NCBI GenBank assembly: GCA_946887085.1 | Contig: CAMPKG010000053.1 | Coordinates: forward strand, 1 to 13,754 | DNA from: an uncultured Sphingobacteriales bacterium | GTDB lineage: Bacteria > Bacteroidota > Bacteroidia > Chitinophagales > Chitinophagaceae | Length of the DNA stretch: 13,754 bases | Direction: 5' to 3' | In this document: positions 1 through 7,841 of the stretch, piece after piece | How positions within the stretch are numbered: position 1 is the first letter of the stretch | How the letters are laid out: the number at the start of each line of letters is the position of its first letter | Translations under genes and position numbers: made by a program | The notes under the pieces: generated by a model | Seen by the model: the letters and a program-made list of their open reading frames with translations, nothing else | Told to the model about the DNA's origin: nothing | Database searches by the model: none

Positions 1-1364
1 ACCGCTGTGATGGTCTTCACCAAAACGGGGACCGGCGGCACCGACCAGGTGTGGGAGAGACGTTCGAGTACACCTTCCTTCTGCAATATGCGATACCCGA
101 TCCTGTCGTTCGATATACCCTGCTTCAATTCATACCTGAACCGGTAGCTGCCATCGTTGGCAAGATCGGTAACAAAATAAGCGAACTGCACGCCTTTTTG
201 TTCCTTAAAATGCTGTGCCACCTCGTACAAGTGCGTGGAAAGCACCATAAGGTGGTGCGGCCGGTTCATAAGCCCCTCTACCACGGCGCGGGTACATTCG
301 TAAGCATCGTGCACATTCGTGCCTTTGAAAAGTTCATCCATCAGCACAAGGTGCGGTGCGGGCTGCAGCAGTTTTTCGGCAGTGTCTTTCATCCTGTGCA
401 CTTCGGCAAGGAAATAGCTCTCGCCCATGATTAGGTTATCCTCGACATGCATGTTGGTAATAATACCGCGCAGAAAACCCAGGCGCATAGTTGTAGCTGG
501 CACACCGGCCCCCAGGTGGGCAAGCAAGGCTGCTACACCCATCGCACGCATAAAGGTCGTTTTGCCCGACATATTTGCACCGGTTAGCAGCAGGAAATTA
601 TGTTGTTCAGTAAACACGATATCGTAGGAAACGGGCACTTGCAGTAAGGGATGATATAGCTCTTTAGCCTCAAAATGCACCGGCAGTGCTGTAACCAGTT
701 CAGGGAATGCCCAACCATTAGTTGTTGTAGCTATAGCCAAAGACCTCCATGCATCCATTCTTGCGTAGTGATTGATGAGCCGGTACACCGAATTCTTCAT
801 TTCGCGGCGAACCTTGTATCGCAAATTATTGAGCGTTTTAAAAGATGCGTTTTTACCCGCATTGACCACATCCCCGGTTAACCGGTGCTGCAATTCTTTT
901 TGGACAGACTCCAGCTCAGCTCGCAATAACGATGGGAGATCGGGGTGTTTAAGCAGCTCTGTCAGCTGCATACAGCCTTTCAAAAAATCGGAAATATGCG
1001 ATACTGAGAATTGTGCATATTCGTATTGCTGGCGGTTGAGCAGTTTGTGCAGGAAATTTCCTAGCACCGCACTCAGGCCCGACTGCGGCGGCTCATGGTC
1101 TGAAGCCTCAAAAAAATTCTCCAGCATCACAACAGTTCCGTTCGAAATAATGTCCGGCCATTCACCTGTATGCCTTGTCCAGAACCTGACAGTATTTTGC
1201 AGGGCCTGTAATAGCGGCAGGTTATCCGGCGGATTGAGAATGTGTTTACACAAGGCTTCCTGGCCTACCTGCGTTGTACAATGTTTCAGCAAGCCAAAGA
1301 CACCACCCCCGGCATCGGACGTGAAAACCGAAAGATCTTTAAGGGTAGTTTTGTCATTAAGCAT
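1..1364 (-). CDS. MutS-core family ATPase (partial, C-terminus outside window)
   Basis: About 454 residues are visible, and the frame is still open at the left edge. An ATPase domain of the MutS (domain V) type is clear: a Walker A loop GANMSGKTT at about residues 262-270 (K268), a conserved block ending in NLIMGESYFLAEV near 305-320, and a Walker B segment LVLMDELFKGTN at about 339-350 (D343, E344). The roughly 250 residues before it look like the MutS lever/clamp region (domain III). The N-terminal mismatch-binding and connector domains of full MutS (about 850 residues) are absent, because the ATG at 1364 directly follows the pyrC stop. This is therefore a short MutS relative, not the canonical repair protein, and its substrate is unknown. 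It is probably translated from the pyrC message, since there is no room for a promoter between them. Family assignment is firm; function is not. Confidence 0.88.
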   Translation of the reverse strand, partial: MLNDKTTLKDLSVFTSDAGGGVFGLLKHCTTQVGQEALCKHILNPPDNLPLLQALQNTVRFWTRHTGEWPDIISNGTVVMLENFFEASDHEPPQSGLSAVLGNFLHKLLNRQQYEYAQFSVSHISDFLKGCMQLTELLKHPDLPSLLRAELESVQKELQHRLTGDVVNAGKNASFKTLNNLRYKVRREMKNSVYRLINHYARMDAWRSLAIATTTNGWAFPELVTALPVHFEAKELYHPLLQVPVSYDIVFTEQHNFLLLTGANMSGKTTFMRAMGVAALLAHLGAGVPATTMRLGFLRGIITNMHVEDNLIMGESYFLAEVHRMKDTAEKLLQPAPHLVLMDELFKGTNVHDAYECTRAVVEGLMNRPHHLMVLSTHLYEVAQHFKEQKGVQFAYFVTDLANDGSYRFRYELKQGISNDRIGYRILQKEGVLERLSHTWSVPPVPVLVKTITA

Positions 1365-2696
1365 TTATCGGTCGAATCTTAGCCTTGCACCTTTTATTGA
1401 ATCATTGATCTTACCGTTCTCGTAGACAACGTTTCCATTCACGAGCGTATACCTGATATCAGCGGGAAATTCGTGTCCCTCGAAGGGCGACCAGTTACAT
1501 TTATAGAGGAGATTGTCCTTGTTCACCTTTGTAGCACCGTTAAGGTCTGCCAGCACAAGATCGGCCCAATAGCCTTCGCGTATATAACCGCGCCCGGATA
1601 TCCGAAAACAAACGGCCGGAGCATGACACATCTTTTCCACGACTTTTTCTATGGTCAATTTGCCTTGCTTAGCGTATTGTAACATCAGCAACAGTGAATG
1701 CTGCACCAAGGGCACCCCTGAAGGCGCAGCCTGGTAGGGTTGTTGTTTTTCTTCCCAGGTATGTGGGGCATGGTCGGTGGCGATGATGTCCAGCCTGTCG
1801 TCGAGCAAGCCTTCCCACAGCGCTGTTTTATTTTCCGAAGATTTTATTGCGGGGTTGCATTTTATCAAGTTGCCGAACTGTGCATAATCATCTGCAGTAA
1901 AATGCAGGTGATGCACACATACCTCAGAAGTAATACGTTTTTCCGACAACGGGAACAGGTTAGTAAAAAGTTGCAGCTCCTTTGCGGTAGATATGTGCAG
2001 AATATGCAGGCGGGTATTGTATTTTTTAGCCAGCTGTACAGCGGAAAACGAACTTTCAAAACAAGCTTCCACATCCCTTATCAACGGATGAAAAGAAGCA
2101 TCGTTTACCTCGGAATATTTTTCTTTGTTTGCTTTGATAACGCGTTCATCCTCACAATGAGTAGCTATGAGCAGCTCTGTTTCCGAAAAGATCTTATTCA
2201 GGGTTATGTAATTGTCCACCAGCATATTGCCGGTGCTCGACCCCATAAATATCTTGATACCACAAACATCATTCTTCATGTCGTTGGTACGCAGTACTTC
2301 TTCCACATTGTCGTTGGCCACACCCATAAAGAATGAGTAATTGGCCACCGAAGTATTCTTGCCGATCTCGTATTTCTGTTCCAGTAGCTCCTGCGTTAAT
2401 GCTGCCGGCGATGTATTAGGCATCTCCATAAAGGAAGTAACACCTCCTGCGACAGCAGCCATAGCCTCAGTTGCGACGGTCGCCTTGTGCGTCAGTCCCG
2501 GCTCACGAAAATGCACCTGGTCGTCAATAGCGCCGGGCAACAAATGCAGGCCTTCCGCATTGATTTCCCTGGCCCCGCCTTCGCCCTGCAATCCCGAACC
2601 TATTTTTTCAATACGTCCGTTTTTAACGAGTACATCAGCCACATTTTGACTCCCTTCGTTAACTATTGTTGCATTCTTTATCAGAACAGTGTTCAT
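1365..2696 (-). CDS. pyrC: Dihydroorotase (amidohydrolase superfamily)
   Basis: The product is 443 residues and should catalyse the cyclisation of N-carbamoyl-aspartate to dihydroorotate, the third step of de novo pyrimidine synthesis, in the cytoplasm. The amidohydrolase signature is IDDQVHFREPG (residues 57-67), followed by MPNT (92-95), GIKIFMGSSTG with the candidate carboxylated Lys148, ATHCEDE with His180, HILHIST with His234, and ATDHAPH with Asp308. The first His of the usual HxH metal pair is Gln60; my recollection is that this is common in Bacteroidota dihydroorotases. The ATG at 2696 is preferred over the in-frame TTG at 2726 because family similarity begins at MNTVLIKNATIVNEG. The gene is divergent from the outer-membrane protein gene at 2759 (62-base gap) and ends exactly where the MutS-like gene begins. 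An allantoinase or hydantoinase is less likely given the block pattern. Confidence 0.92.
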   Translation of the reverse strand: MNTVLIKNATIVNEGSQNVADVLVKNGRIEKIGSGLQGEGGAREINAEGLHLLPGAIDDQVHFREPGLTHKATVATEAMAAVAGGVTSFMEMPNTSPAALTQELLEQKYEIGKNTSVANYSFFMGVANDNVEEVLRTNDMKNDVCGIKIFMGSSTGNMLVDNYITLNKIFSETELLIATHCEDERVIKANKEKYSEVNDASFHPLIRDVEACFESSFSAVQLAKKYNTRLHILHISTAKELQLFTNLFPLSEKRITSEVCVHHLHFTADDYAQFGNLIKCNPAIKSSENKTALWEGLLDDRLDIIATDHAPHTWEEKQQPYQAAPSGVPLVQHSLLLMLQYAKQGKLTIEKVVEKMCHAPAVCFRISGRGYIREGYWADLVLADLNGATKVNKDNLLYKCNWSPFEGHEFPADIRYTLVNGNVVYENGKINDSIKGARLRFDR

Positions 2697-2712
2697 AATA
2701 ACGATAATCGGA

Positions 2713-2720
2713 TATTTTTG
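2713..2720 (+). promoter_or_regulatory. Candidate Bacteroidota -7 element TATTTTTG
   Basis: An exact match to TAnnTTTG lies 38 bases before the ATG at 2759, in the short gap between divergent genes. No clear -33 TTTG is seen at the expected distance upstream; the nearest is TTC at 2692-2694. Plausible but unproven. Confidence 0.45.
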
Positions 2721-2758
2721 TGGCAAGTTACCACATACGCTATTAGAAAACCTATTCT

Positions 2759-4444
2759 ATGCACAAAAAAGCAGCTTGCACTTTCTTACTCCTTGCGTTA
2801 GCTATATTGAAAGTTGCAGGACAAACGACTTATCTGCGATCCGGCCATGAAGATTACCATTTGCTCGACAGATTGGAGACGCGCTCGGGACGCCTCTCAA
2901 ATGATTTGTTTCTGAATGTAAAACCGGCTTCAAGAAAAGGCATTGTGAGTTTCCTCGAACAGGTGTCGGATTCAAATACTTCACTAAGCGAAATCGACCG
3001 CTACAATATAGAACACGCAATTTCGATAAGCGGTGAATGGGCCAGTGATGAGGACGGAGCTATCGACTCTAAAAGGCCATGGTTCTGGAACCTATATAAA
3101 AAACAACCTGACCTCGTACATGTAAAGTCGGATAAATTCTTCCTGTCAGCAAACCCTGTACTTACTGCCATTGGTATTTATGAATCAAACAACTCCAATA
3201 ACCCGCTGTTCACCAGCAACAGGGGTATGGAAGCACGAGGATGGATAGCAAAAAAACTGGGTTTCTATACTTTCTTTACCGATAACCAGGAAGCACCACC
3301 ATCATTTGTCAACCAATGGATAGATAGCAACGATGCAGTGCCCGGCGCCGACTTCTTTACAAGAAAACCCGGCAAATACGATTACCTGCTGGCAAAGGGG
3401 TATATAGATTTTGCAGTCATCAAAGATCATATCAATGTCACCTTCGGGTACGACAAACATAACTATGGCGACGGCATGCGCAGTCTTTTTCTCAGCGATT
3501 TCGGCGCTAACTATGCTTTCCTGAGATTGAACACACGCATATGGAAGCTCAACTACCAGAACCTGTTTATGGAACTTACCCCGCAGCTCCTGAACGGCAG
3601 AAACAACCTGCTGCCGCATAAGTATGCGACCATGCATTATCTAACGATCAATGCAACGCGCTGGCTGAATGTCGGATTGTTTGAAGGCGTCATATTCAAC
3701 CGCACCAACCGGTATGAATTCGGTTATATGGTGCCCATCATACTGTACAGGCAGGTGGAAAGGGCTATGGGCAGTCCCGATAACGTGGTGATCGGCCTGA
3801 GTGCAAAAGCGATCGCTGCAAAACATCTGCAGTTTTACGGACAGCTGTTCCTGGACGAATTCACTTCCAAAGAGCTGGCAGCGGGCAATGGTTACTGGGC
3901 GAATAAATTCGGTGTGCAGGTGGGCGGTAAATATTTTGATGCATTCAATCTCCGTAATCTCGACCTGCAGGGTGAAATAAATCTTGTCCGTCCGTTCACC
4001 TACGCGCACTTCGACAGCATAGGCAACTATACCCACTACAACCAGCCGCTGGCACACCCCCTAGGTTCCAGCTTCGCAGAAATATCTGGCATGATGCGTT
4101 ATCAGCCTGTAAAGAATTTATTTCTCAGCCTGAAAGGAACGTACTATGAAAAAGGCGCCGACACAGGCAGCAGCAATTACGGCAATGATATTTTTAAAGA
4201 CTATGATAAACGCACACCTGTGTTAGCGAATGATGCTGCGCATGGGTACGAACTGATAAGCGGGATCAAAACAAAATGTGCATTACTCAATTTCAATACC
4301 TCATATGAACTGCGCGAAAACCTGTTCATCGATCTTGGCGCAACCTATCGCAAATATGCCGGAACGTTGCCAACAACTTCAACTACATACATACAAGGGG
4401 GAGTGCGACTGAATTTCGCGCGGCGCGACTATAATTTTTACTGA
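2759..4444 (+). CDS. Outer-membrane beta-barrel protein, RemB / Wzi-like family
   Basis: The product is 561 residues. Residues 1-21 form a signal peptide: Lys-Lys, then a Leu/Ala-rich core, with probable cleavage after VAG. The mature N-terminus (YLRSGHEDYHLLDRLE, then KPASRKGIVSF and DRYNIEH) and the later segments NVTFGYDKHNYGDGMRSLF (226-244), FLRLNTRIWKLNYQNLF (254-270) and a Gly/aromatic-rich beta-strand region ending in Tyr match what I recall of Bacteroidota proteins annotated as gliding motility protein RemB or capsule-assembly Wzi family. This predicts an outer-membrane barrel. A role in surface polysaccharide or gliding is inferred from the family only, and no capsule or gld/spr genes lie nearby. 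The ATG at 2759 is directly followed by the signal peptide. The gene ends at a strong terminator shared with the converging gene. Confidence 0.72.
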   Translation: MHKKAACTFLLLALAILKVAGQTTYLRSGHEDYHLLDRLETRSGRLSNDLFLNVKPASRKGIVSFLEQVSDSNTSLSEIDRYNIEHAISISGEWASDEDGAIDSKRPWFWNLYKKQPDLVHVKSDKFFLSANPVLTAIGIYESNNSNNPLFTSNRGMEARGWIAKKLGFYTFFTDNQEAPPSFVNQWIDSNDAVPGADFFTRKPGKYDYLLAKGYIDFAVIKDHINVTFGYDKHNYGDGMRSLFLSDFGANYAFLRLNTRIWKLNYQNLFMELTPQLLNGRNNLLPHKYATMHYLTINATRWLNVGLFEGVIFNRTNRYEFGYMVPIILYRQVERAMGSPDNVVIGLSAKAIAAKHLQFYGQLFLDEFTSKELAAGNGYWANKFGVQVGGKYFDAFNLRNLDLQGEINLVRPFTYAHFDSIGNYTHYNQPLAHPLGSSFAEISGMMRYQPVKNLFLSLKGTYYEKGADTGSSNYGNDIFKDYDKRTPVLANDAAHGYELISGIKTKCALLNFNTSYELRENLFIDLGATYRKYAGTLPTTSTTYIQGGVRLNFARRDYNFY

Positions 4445-4445
4445 T

Positions 4446-4476
4446 AAAAAAGGCGGGCAAAATTGCCCGCCTTTTT
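4446..4476. terminator. Bidirectional intrinsic terminator
   Basis: The arms AAAAAGGCGGGCAA and TTGCCCGCCTTTTT are perfectly complementary around a very short A-rich loop. A T-run follows on both strands (T5 on plus, T6 on minus). It starts 2 bases after the plus-strand stop (4442-4444) and 6 bases from the minus-strand stop (4482-4484), so it can end both converging transcripts. Confidence 0.93.
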
Positions 4477-4481
4477 GTTGA

Positions 4482-5816
4482 CTATTGTTTGAGGAATTTA
4501 TCCTTCAGGATCGTTTCGCCTGACCTGATGTCGTAAAAATACATGCCGGCCGGCAGGTGTTCTACAGGTATATTTATATCGCCGCTCAATCTTTCAAATT
4601 CGCGATCGTAAACAACGCTGCCCCTGCTGTTGTAAATTTTAACCGTCGTGCCCGCGACGTGGCCTTTTATCGCAACATGCAGGTCATCACGCACGGGGTT
4701 TGGATAAACAGTTATTGAAGGAGTTGCCGTAGCTATTTCCTCAACACCCACGGGGCCGGGTATAATGCTGACAGAATCAAGATACAGCGTGCTGCCCAAC
4801 ACAGGGTCCAAAGTATAGTTTGAAGAAGAAAAACTAATGAATGCACCTGCCGCTCCGGCAATCAAAGGCACTTTGAACTGGGTATAAGTTGCAACCGGTA
4901 CCAGGTTTTGATTGATAGATGTCAGGAACTGGTTGTTCGCGTCAAGCAGTACGATATAGACCATAGCAGTGTCTATACCCGGGGTTATGAATTTGTAGTA
5001 GCCTGTGAGCGTATCTATAGTCTGGTTTAGGATGATTTCGGTTTGTAAGTCAGAGCTTTCCATCGACCCAAAATCATCGAAGGACGTCATTTGCGCGGCA
5101 TAAGTGCCTGCATATTTATCCATAGTGCGCGCTACTTGTCCGTAAACATCCCAGTCAACCGGGTTTTGCGACGAAACCGGTATCCAGTTCTCAAATGTGC
5201 CATTGGGTATCGACTGGGTAACACCCGGTCCCGTGAATTTCAAAGAATCCAATTCTATCCAGCTGCCGGGAGTTACGCCTACATAATCCAGCAGGTTACT
5301 GGACGTAATAGCGATGATCACTGAATCCGGGGCAATGGGTACAGAAAGAGGATAGCTAAATGCAGTGAATGACGATTGGGAACCGGTGATCTTGAAAATG
5401 TCTCCACCGACCATTATCCCGCTTTTTTTAAAAATAACCACCAGGAGGGCTGTATCTCCTGTAGCGATGCTGCTCCGGTAATAGCCTGTAAAAGCAGTCG
5501 GCTGTTGAGAAAACGGCACACCGCCATCGCCGGAAGTAGGATCATCGCTGTTGCTGATAAATGCCGGGATAGTATCACCGCCGGGGCCGTCCTGCATCGT
5601 TTCGATTCGCACAGCATTGGTGCTTGAAAAGCCAGTCACCTTTGTAACGGTAGCAACACCATATTCGTCGACAGTAAAATCGTTGGAACTCATCCAGTCT
5701 CCCGGAATATCGTAGTTCGTTATGCTCCAGTTCTCGAAACTGGCATTGGGTATGGATTGCGCCTGCGCGTATGCAAACGGCAACAGGAATAAAAAGCTTA
5801 GTAGCGCATTTTTCAT
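4482..5816 (-). CDS. Secreted tandem-domain protein with T9SS type A sorting domain
   Basis: The product is 444 residues. It starts with a signal peptide (MKNALLSFLFLLPFAYAQAQ, cleavage near residue 20). Two related units follow: one opening SIPNASFENW (about 21-195) and one opening SIPNGTFENW (about 202-352). Both contain a GYY motif, a long beta-rich stretch and a closing segment of the type IELDSLKF or LYLDSVSI. These look like jelly-roll, carbohydrate-binding-like modules. Residues 367-444 (ITVYPNPVRDDLHV ... LPAGMYFYDI ... KDKFLKQ) form a Por secretion-system C-terminal sorting domain, so export and surface anchoring through the type IX system is expected. No catalytic motif is visible and the ligand is unknown. 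The frame extends upstream to 5927, but the ATG at 5816 is chosen because it begins the signal peptide and leaves the -7 element upstream. It stands alone, flanked by terminators. Confidence 0.85.
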   Translation of the reverse strand: MKNALLSFLFLLPFAYAQAQSIPNASFENWSITNYDIPGDWMSSNDFTVDEYGVATVTKVTGFSSTNAVRIETMQDGPGGDTIPAFISNSDDPTSGDGGVPFSQQPTAFTGYYRSSIATGDTALLVVIFKKSGIMVGGDIFKITGSQSSFTAFSYPLSVPIAPDSVIIAITSSNLLDYVGVTPGSWIELDSLKFTGPGVTQSIPNGTFENWIPVSSQNPVDWDVYGQVARTMDKYAGTYAAQMTSFDDFGSMESSDLQTEIILNQTIDTLTGYYKFITPGIDTAMVYIVLLDANNQFLTSINQNLVPVATYTQFKVPLIAGAAGAFISFSSSNYTLDPVLGSTLYLDSVSIIPGPVGVEEIATATPSITVYPNPVRDDLHVAIKGHVAGTTVKIYNSRGSVVYDREFERLSGDINIPVEHLPAGMYFYDIRSGETILKDKFLKQ

Positions 5817-5839
5817 ATAGTTTCGTTTTAAACTGTGAA

Positions 5840-5847
5840 CAAAACTA
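5840..5847 (-). promoter_or_regulatory. Candidate Bacteroidota -7 element TAGTTTTG
   Basis: On the minus strand this reads TAGTTTTG, an exact TAnnTTTG match, 23 bases before the ATG of the T9SS-secreted protein gene at 5816. No convincing -33 TTTG is seen upstream. It also argues against starts further upstream in that frame. Confidence 0.45.
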
Positions 5848-5934
5848 AACGCTACGGAGGTATAAATATTTTTTGATTGTGGTAGAAATTTGTTAAAAAT
5901 GAACAAACTCTCTAATATATTGGCCACCAGTTAA

Positions 5935-5961
5935 AAACAAAAAATCGCCCGAAGGCGATTT
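5935..5961 (-). terminator. Intrinsic terminator of ssrA, UUCG tetraloop
   Basis: Read on the minus strand: an 8-bp stem AAATCGCC / GGCGATTT closed by a C(UUCG)G tetraloop, followed by T-rich sequence. It begins 6 bases after the encoded CCA end of tmRNA. It is placed and oriented to end the ssrA transcript. Confidence 0.92.
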
Positions 5962-5966
5962 AAAGC

Positions 5967-6335
5967 TGGTGGAACCGGTGGGATTCGAACCCACGTCCAA
6001 ACACATGCCCGATAAGCTTTCTACATGTTTATTCCGGAATTTGATCTCGGAAAACAGCCGGAGCCGGACGAACCTACTACCTTCCTATCTGCTTAATTTT
6101 TCGTACCTGCAGCGCAGCGATGCAGGTCTTATCCCATGTTCGGTCGATTTAGGCGGCGGGGACGGAAATGGGCAACAATCCCGGCGGCCAAAATGGTTGC
6201 GCTAAATTAATTAGGCAGCCATGGCGTAGTTAGATTCGCCATTTAAAGTTTCGAATATTCAGATTTACGTGCTAATTATCCAACGCACGACATGCTTACT
6301 TACCCTGCCTTATGCTGTCAAAACCAGTCGGCCCC
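5967..6335 (-). ncRNA. ssrA: Transfer-messenger RNA (tmRNA)
   Basis: About 369 nt. The 5' end GGGGCCG (6335-6329) pairs over 7 bp with CGGTTCC (5977-5971), followed by A and an encoded CCA (3' end at 5967). The third pair is G-U and the discriminator base is A, the identity elements for alanyl-tRNA synthetase. The T arm is perfect: a GTGGG/CCCAC stem (5978-5982 with 5990-5994) around TTCGAAT. A tRNA-like GGTTTTGACAGCAT follows the 5' strand. The internal message reads GESNYAMAA then TAA, and GC-rich pairings between message and T arm fit the pseudoknot region. The RNA rescues stalled ribosomes and tags the nascent chain for proteolysis. It is a one-piece form, not permuted, with its own terminator. 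It lies between rseP and the T9SS-secreted protein gene, on the same strand as both. Confidence 0.97.
6211..6240 (-). other. ssrA: tmRNA tag-peptide reading frame (GESNYAMAA)
   Basis: Nine codons starting with GGC (6240-6238) read GESNYAMAA and end at TAA (6213-6211). The AMAA end is the hydrophobic-Ala-Ala type of degron used by ClpXP-like proteases. Starting at Gly rather than Ala is what I recall for other Bacteroidota tags. The exact resume codon is inferred from this similarity. Confidence 0.92.
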
Positions 6336-6406
6336 AAAACAGTTTGGCAGTTCTCTGTTTGCAGCGGGCAGCGACAACAGGAATAGTAATATTCAAAGAA
6401 CTATTG

Positions 6407-6414
6407 CAAATTTA
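6407..6414 (-). promoter_or_regulatory. Candidate -7 element upstream of ssrA, TAAATTTG
   Basis: An exact TAnnTTTG match on the minus strand, in the 110-base gap between the rseP stop (6446) and the mature tmRNA 5' end (6335). It would give a precursor with roughly 65 nt of 5' leader for RNase P to remove. No -33 TTTG is evident. Tentative. Confidence 0.35.
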
Positions 6415-6445
6415 CGAAATAAGAGAGAAAATCTTTGTTAAAACC

Positions 6446-7825
6446 CTATTTATTGAACAGGCGGAAGATATCCAGTCCATTGGCATAAAGCATCAACCCC
6501 AGCAGCAACACCAGGCCCACAGTGGTTGCTTTTTCCATGACTTTGTCGCTCACCTTACGGCCACTCACCAGCTCAAATAACAGGAATAACACATATCCTC
6601 CATCAAGGCCCGGTATGGGTAGCAGGTTCATCACCGCAAGAATGATAGACACAAATGCTGTGAGCATCAGAAAGTCCTGCCAATCAAATACCGGAGAGAA
6701 TATTTTACCGAAGCTGATGATACCACCAAGGCTTTCAGATGCTTTGATCTCTTTTGACGTAAAGATCATCTTCAGCTGGCGCCAGTAATTACCCACCTGG
6801 TCGAATGTATGGGTGAACCCTTTACCGATTGCTTCAACCGGGCCATACTTGATCTTGTCTGTAGCAAAGAATGCATCGGGAGTTTTCCATGCAAATCCTA
6901 TGATCTTGCTTTCTGGCACCGTACCCTGTAAGGACACCAACACGTTGCTGCGGAGTACTGTCAGTGCTATTGGCTTACCAACCGATGCACGTTTCGCCTT
7001 TTCAAATTCATCAACGAACCGGATATTCTGGCCATTGACCGAAATGATACTATCATTTGCTCTCAGGCCCATGCGTTCCGCTTCACTTTTCTCCGACACA
7101 TCGGCAACCACTACAGGCACGCGCGGCTGGATAAAGGTAGCGCGCTGGCTTTTGATCACCTTGCGGATCGTACCCTCCGGTATCGGCACATTCAGCTGTT
7201 GCCCTTCACGTTCTACAGTAAACGACTTTGCCTCGTTAAAAATGAACTCTGCTATGATCTTGTTGAAACGAGGTACAGGCTTGCCATCAACCGCCAATAT
7301 TTTATCACCACTACGCAGGCCTATGCTTTCCGCCGTACTATCCACCATAATGCCGTATTTGGCATTGGCAGTGGGCAGGTATTCCTCGCCCCAGACGCCA
7401 AACAGGAAGGCGTAGATACCGATGGCCACCAGGATATTCATGATGATACCGCCCAGCATAATAAACAAACGCTGGTAAGCTTTCTTGCTGCGGTATTCCC
7501 ATGGCTGCGGTGGCTGGTCCATTTGATCTTTGTCCATGCTCTCGTCCACCATGCCTGATATTTTCACGTAGCCGCCGAGGGGGAACCACCCGAGGCCATA
7601 TTCGGTATCGCCTTTTTTCTTCTTGAACAGTGCGAAGTTGAGCACATTCGGGAATGGAAAAAGGAAATCGAAGAAGAGATAGAACTTCTCGACACGGGTC
7701 TTGAACAGGCGTGCGAAAAAGAAATGGCCAAATTCATGAAGCAATATCAGCAGCGAGAGTGCAGCAAGCAGTTGCAGTGCCTGCACCATGCCTCCTGATA
7801 TCAATAAAACGGTATTTAATAACAT
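6446..7825 (-). CDS. rseP: RIP metalloprotease RseP (site-2 protease, M50 family)
   Basis: The product is a 459-residue inner-membrane zinc protease that cuts substrates within membrane segments. In other bacteria the targets are anti-sigma factors and remnant signal peptides; the target here is not known. Visible elements in order: a first membrane segment holding HEFGH (H30, E31, H34); a hydrophobic stretch around 118-145; a PDZ domain (about 155-215, with GLRSGDKILAVDGKPV); a second PDZ domain (about 232-300, GLRANDSIISVNGQNI); a membrane segment ending in NLLPIPGLDGG (400-410, metal ligand D408); and a last membrane segment near 434-450. Length and architecture are typical for RseP with two PDZ domains. 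The start ATG at 7825 is 16 bases after the dxr stop, so the two genes are almost certainly co-transcribed. A second ATG at 7789 (Met13) would still keep HExxH, so the start is slightly uncertain. Confidence 0.95.
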   Translation of the reverse strand: MLLNTVLLISGGMVQALQLLAALSLLILLHEFGHFFFARLFKTRVEKFYLFFDFLFPFPNVLNFALFKKKKGDTEYGLGWFPLGGYVKISGMVDESMDKDQMDQPPQPWEYRSKKAYQRLFIMLGGIIMNILVAIGIYAFLFGVWGEEYLPTANAKYGIMVDSTAESIGLRSGDKILAVDGKPVPRFNKIIAEFIFNEAKSFTVEREGQQLNVPIPEGTIRKVIKSQRATFIQPRVPVVVADVSEKSEAERMGLRANDSIISVNGQNIRFVDEFEKAKRASVGKPIALTVLRSNVLVSLQGTVPESKIIGFAWKTPDAFFATDKIKYGPVEAIGKGFTHTFDQVGNYWRQLKMIFTSKEIKASESLGGIISFGKIFSPVFDWQDFLMLTAFVSIILAVMNLLPIPGLDGGYVLFLLFELVSGRKVSDKVMEKATTVGLVLLLGLMLYANGLDIFRLFNK

Positions 7826-7841
7826 TGGTTGATCTGAAATA

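Noticed and set aside
772..1425. 217-codon plus-strand ORF opposite the MutS-like gene
   Set aside because: The minus strand carries a continuous MutS-type protein here. The plus frame is Ser/Cys-rich without motifs.
1740..2336. 198-codon plus-strand ORF opposite pyrC
   Set aside because: Shadow of the dihydroorotase gene, with no domain-like sequence.
5817..5927. Longer N-terminal start for the T9SS-secreted protein
   Set aside because: The 37 extra residues would bury the signal peptide and include the -7 element in the coding region. The ATG at 5816 is far better.
5969..6205. Plus-strand ORF beginning MEPVGFEPTSK
   Set aside because: It is antisense to the 3' half of tmRNA. The VGFEPTS start is the translated complement of a tRNA-like T arm, a classic false gene.
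6813..7415. 200-codon plus-strand ORF opposite rseP
   Set aside because: It lies wholly antisense to a clearly conserved protease gene and its translation has no recognisable family features.
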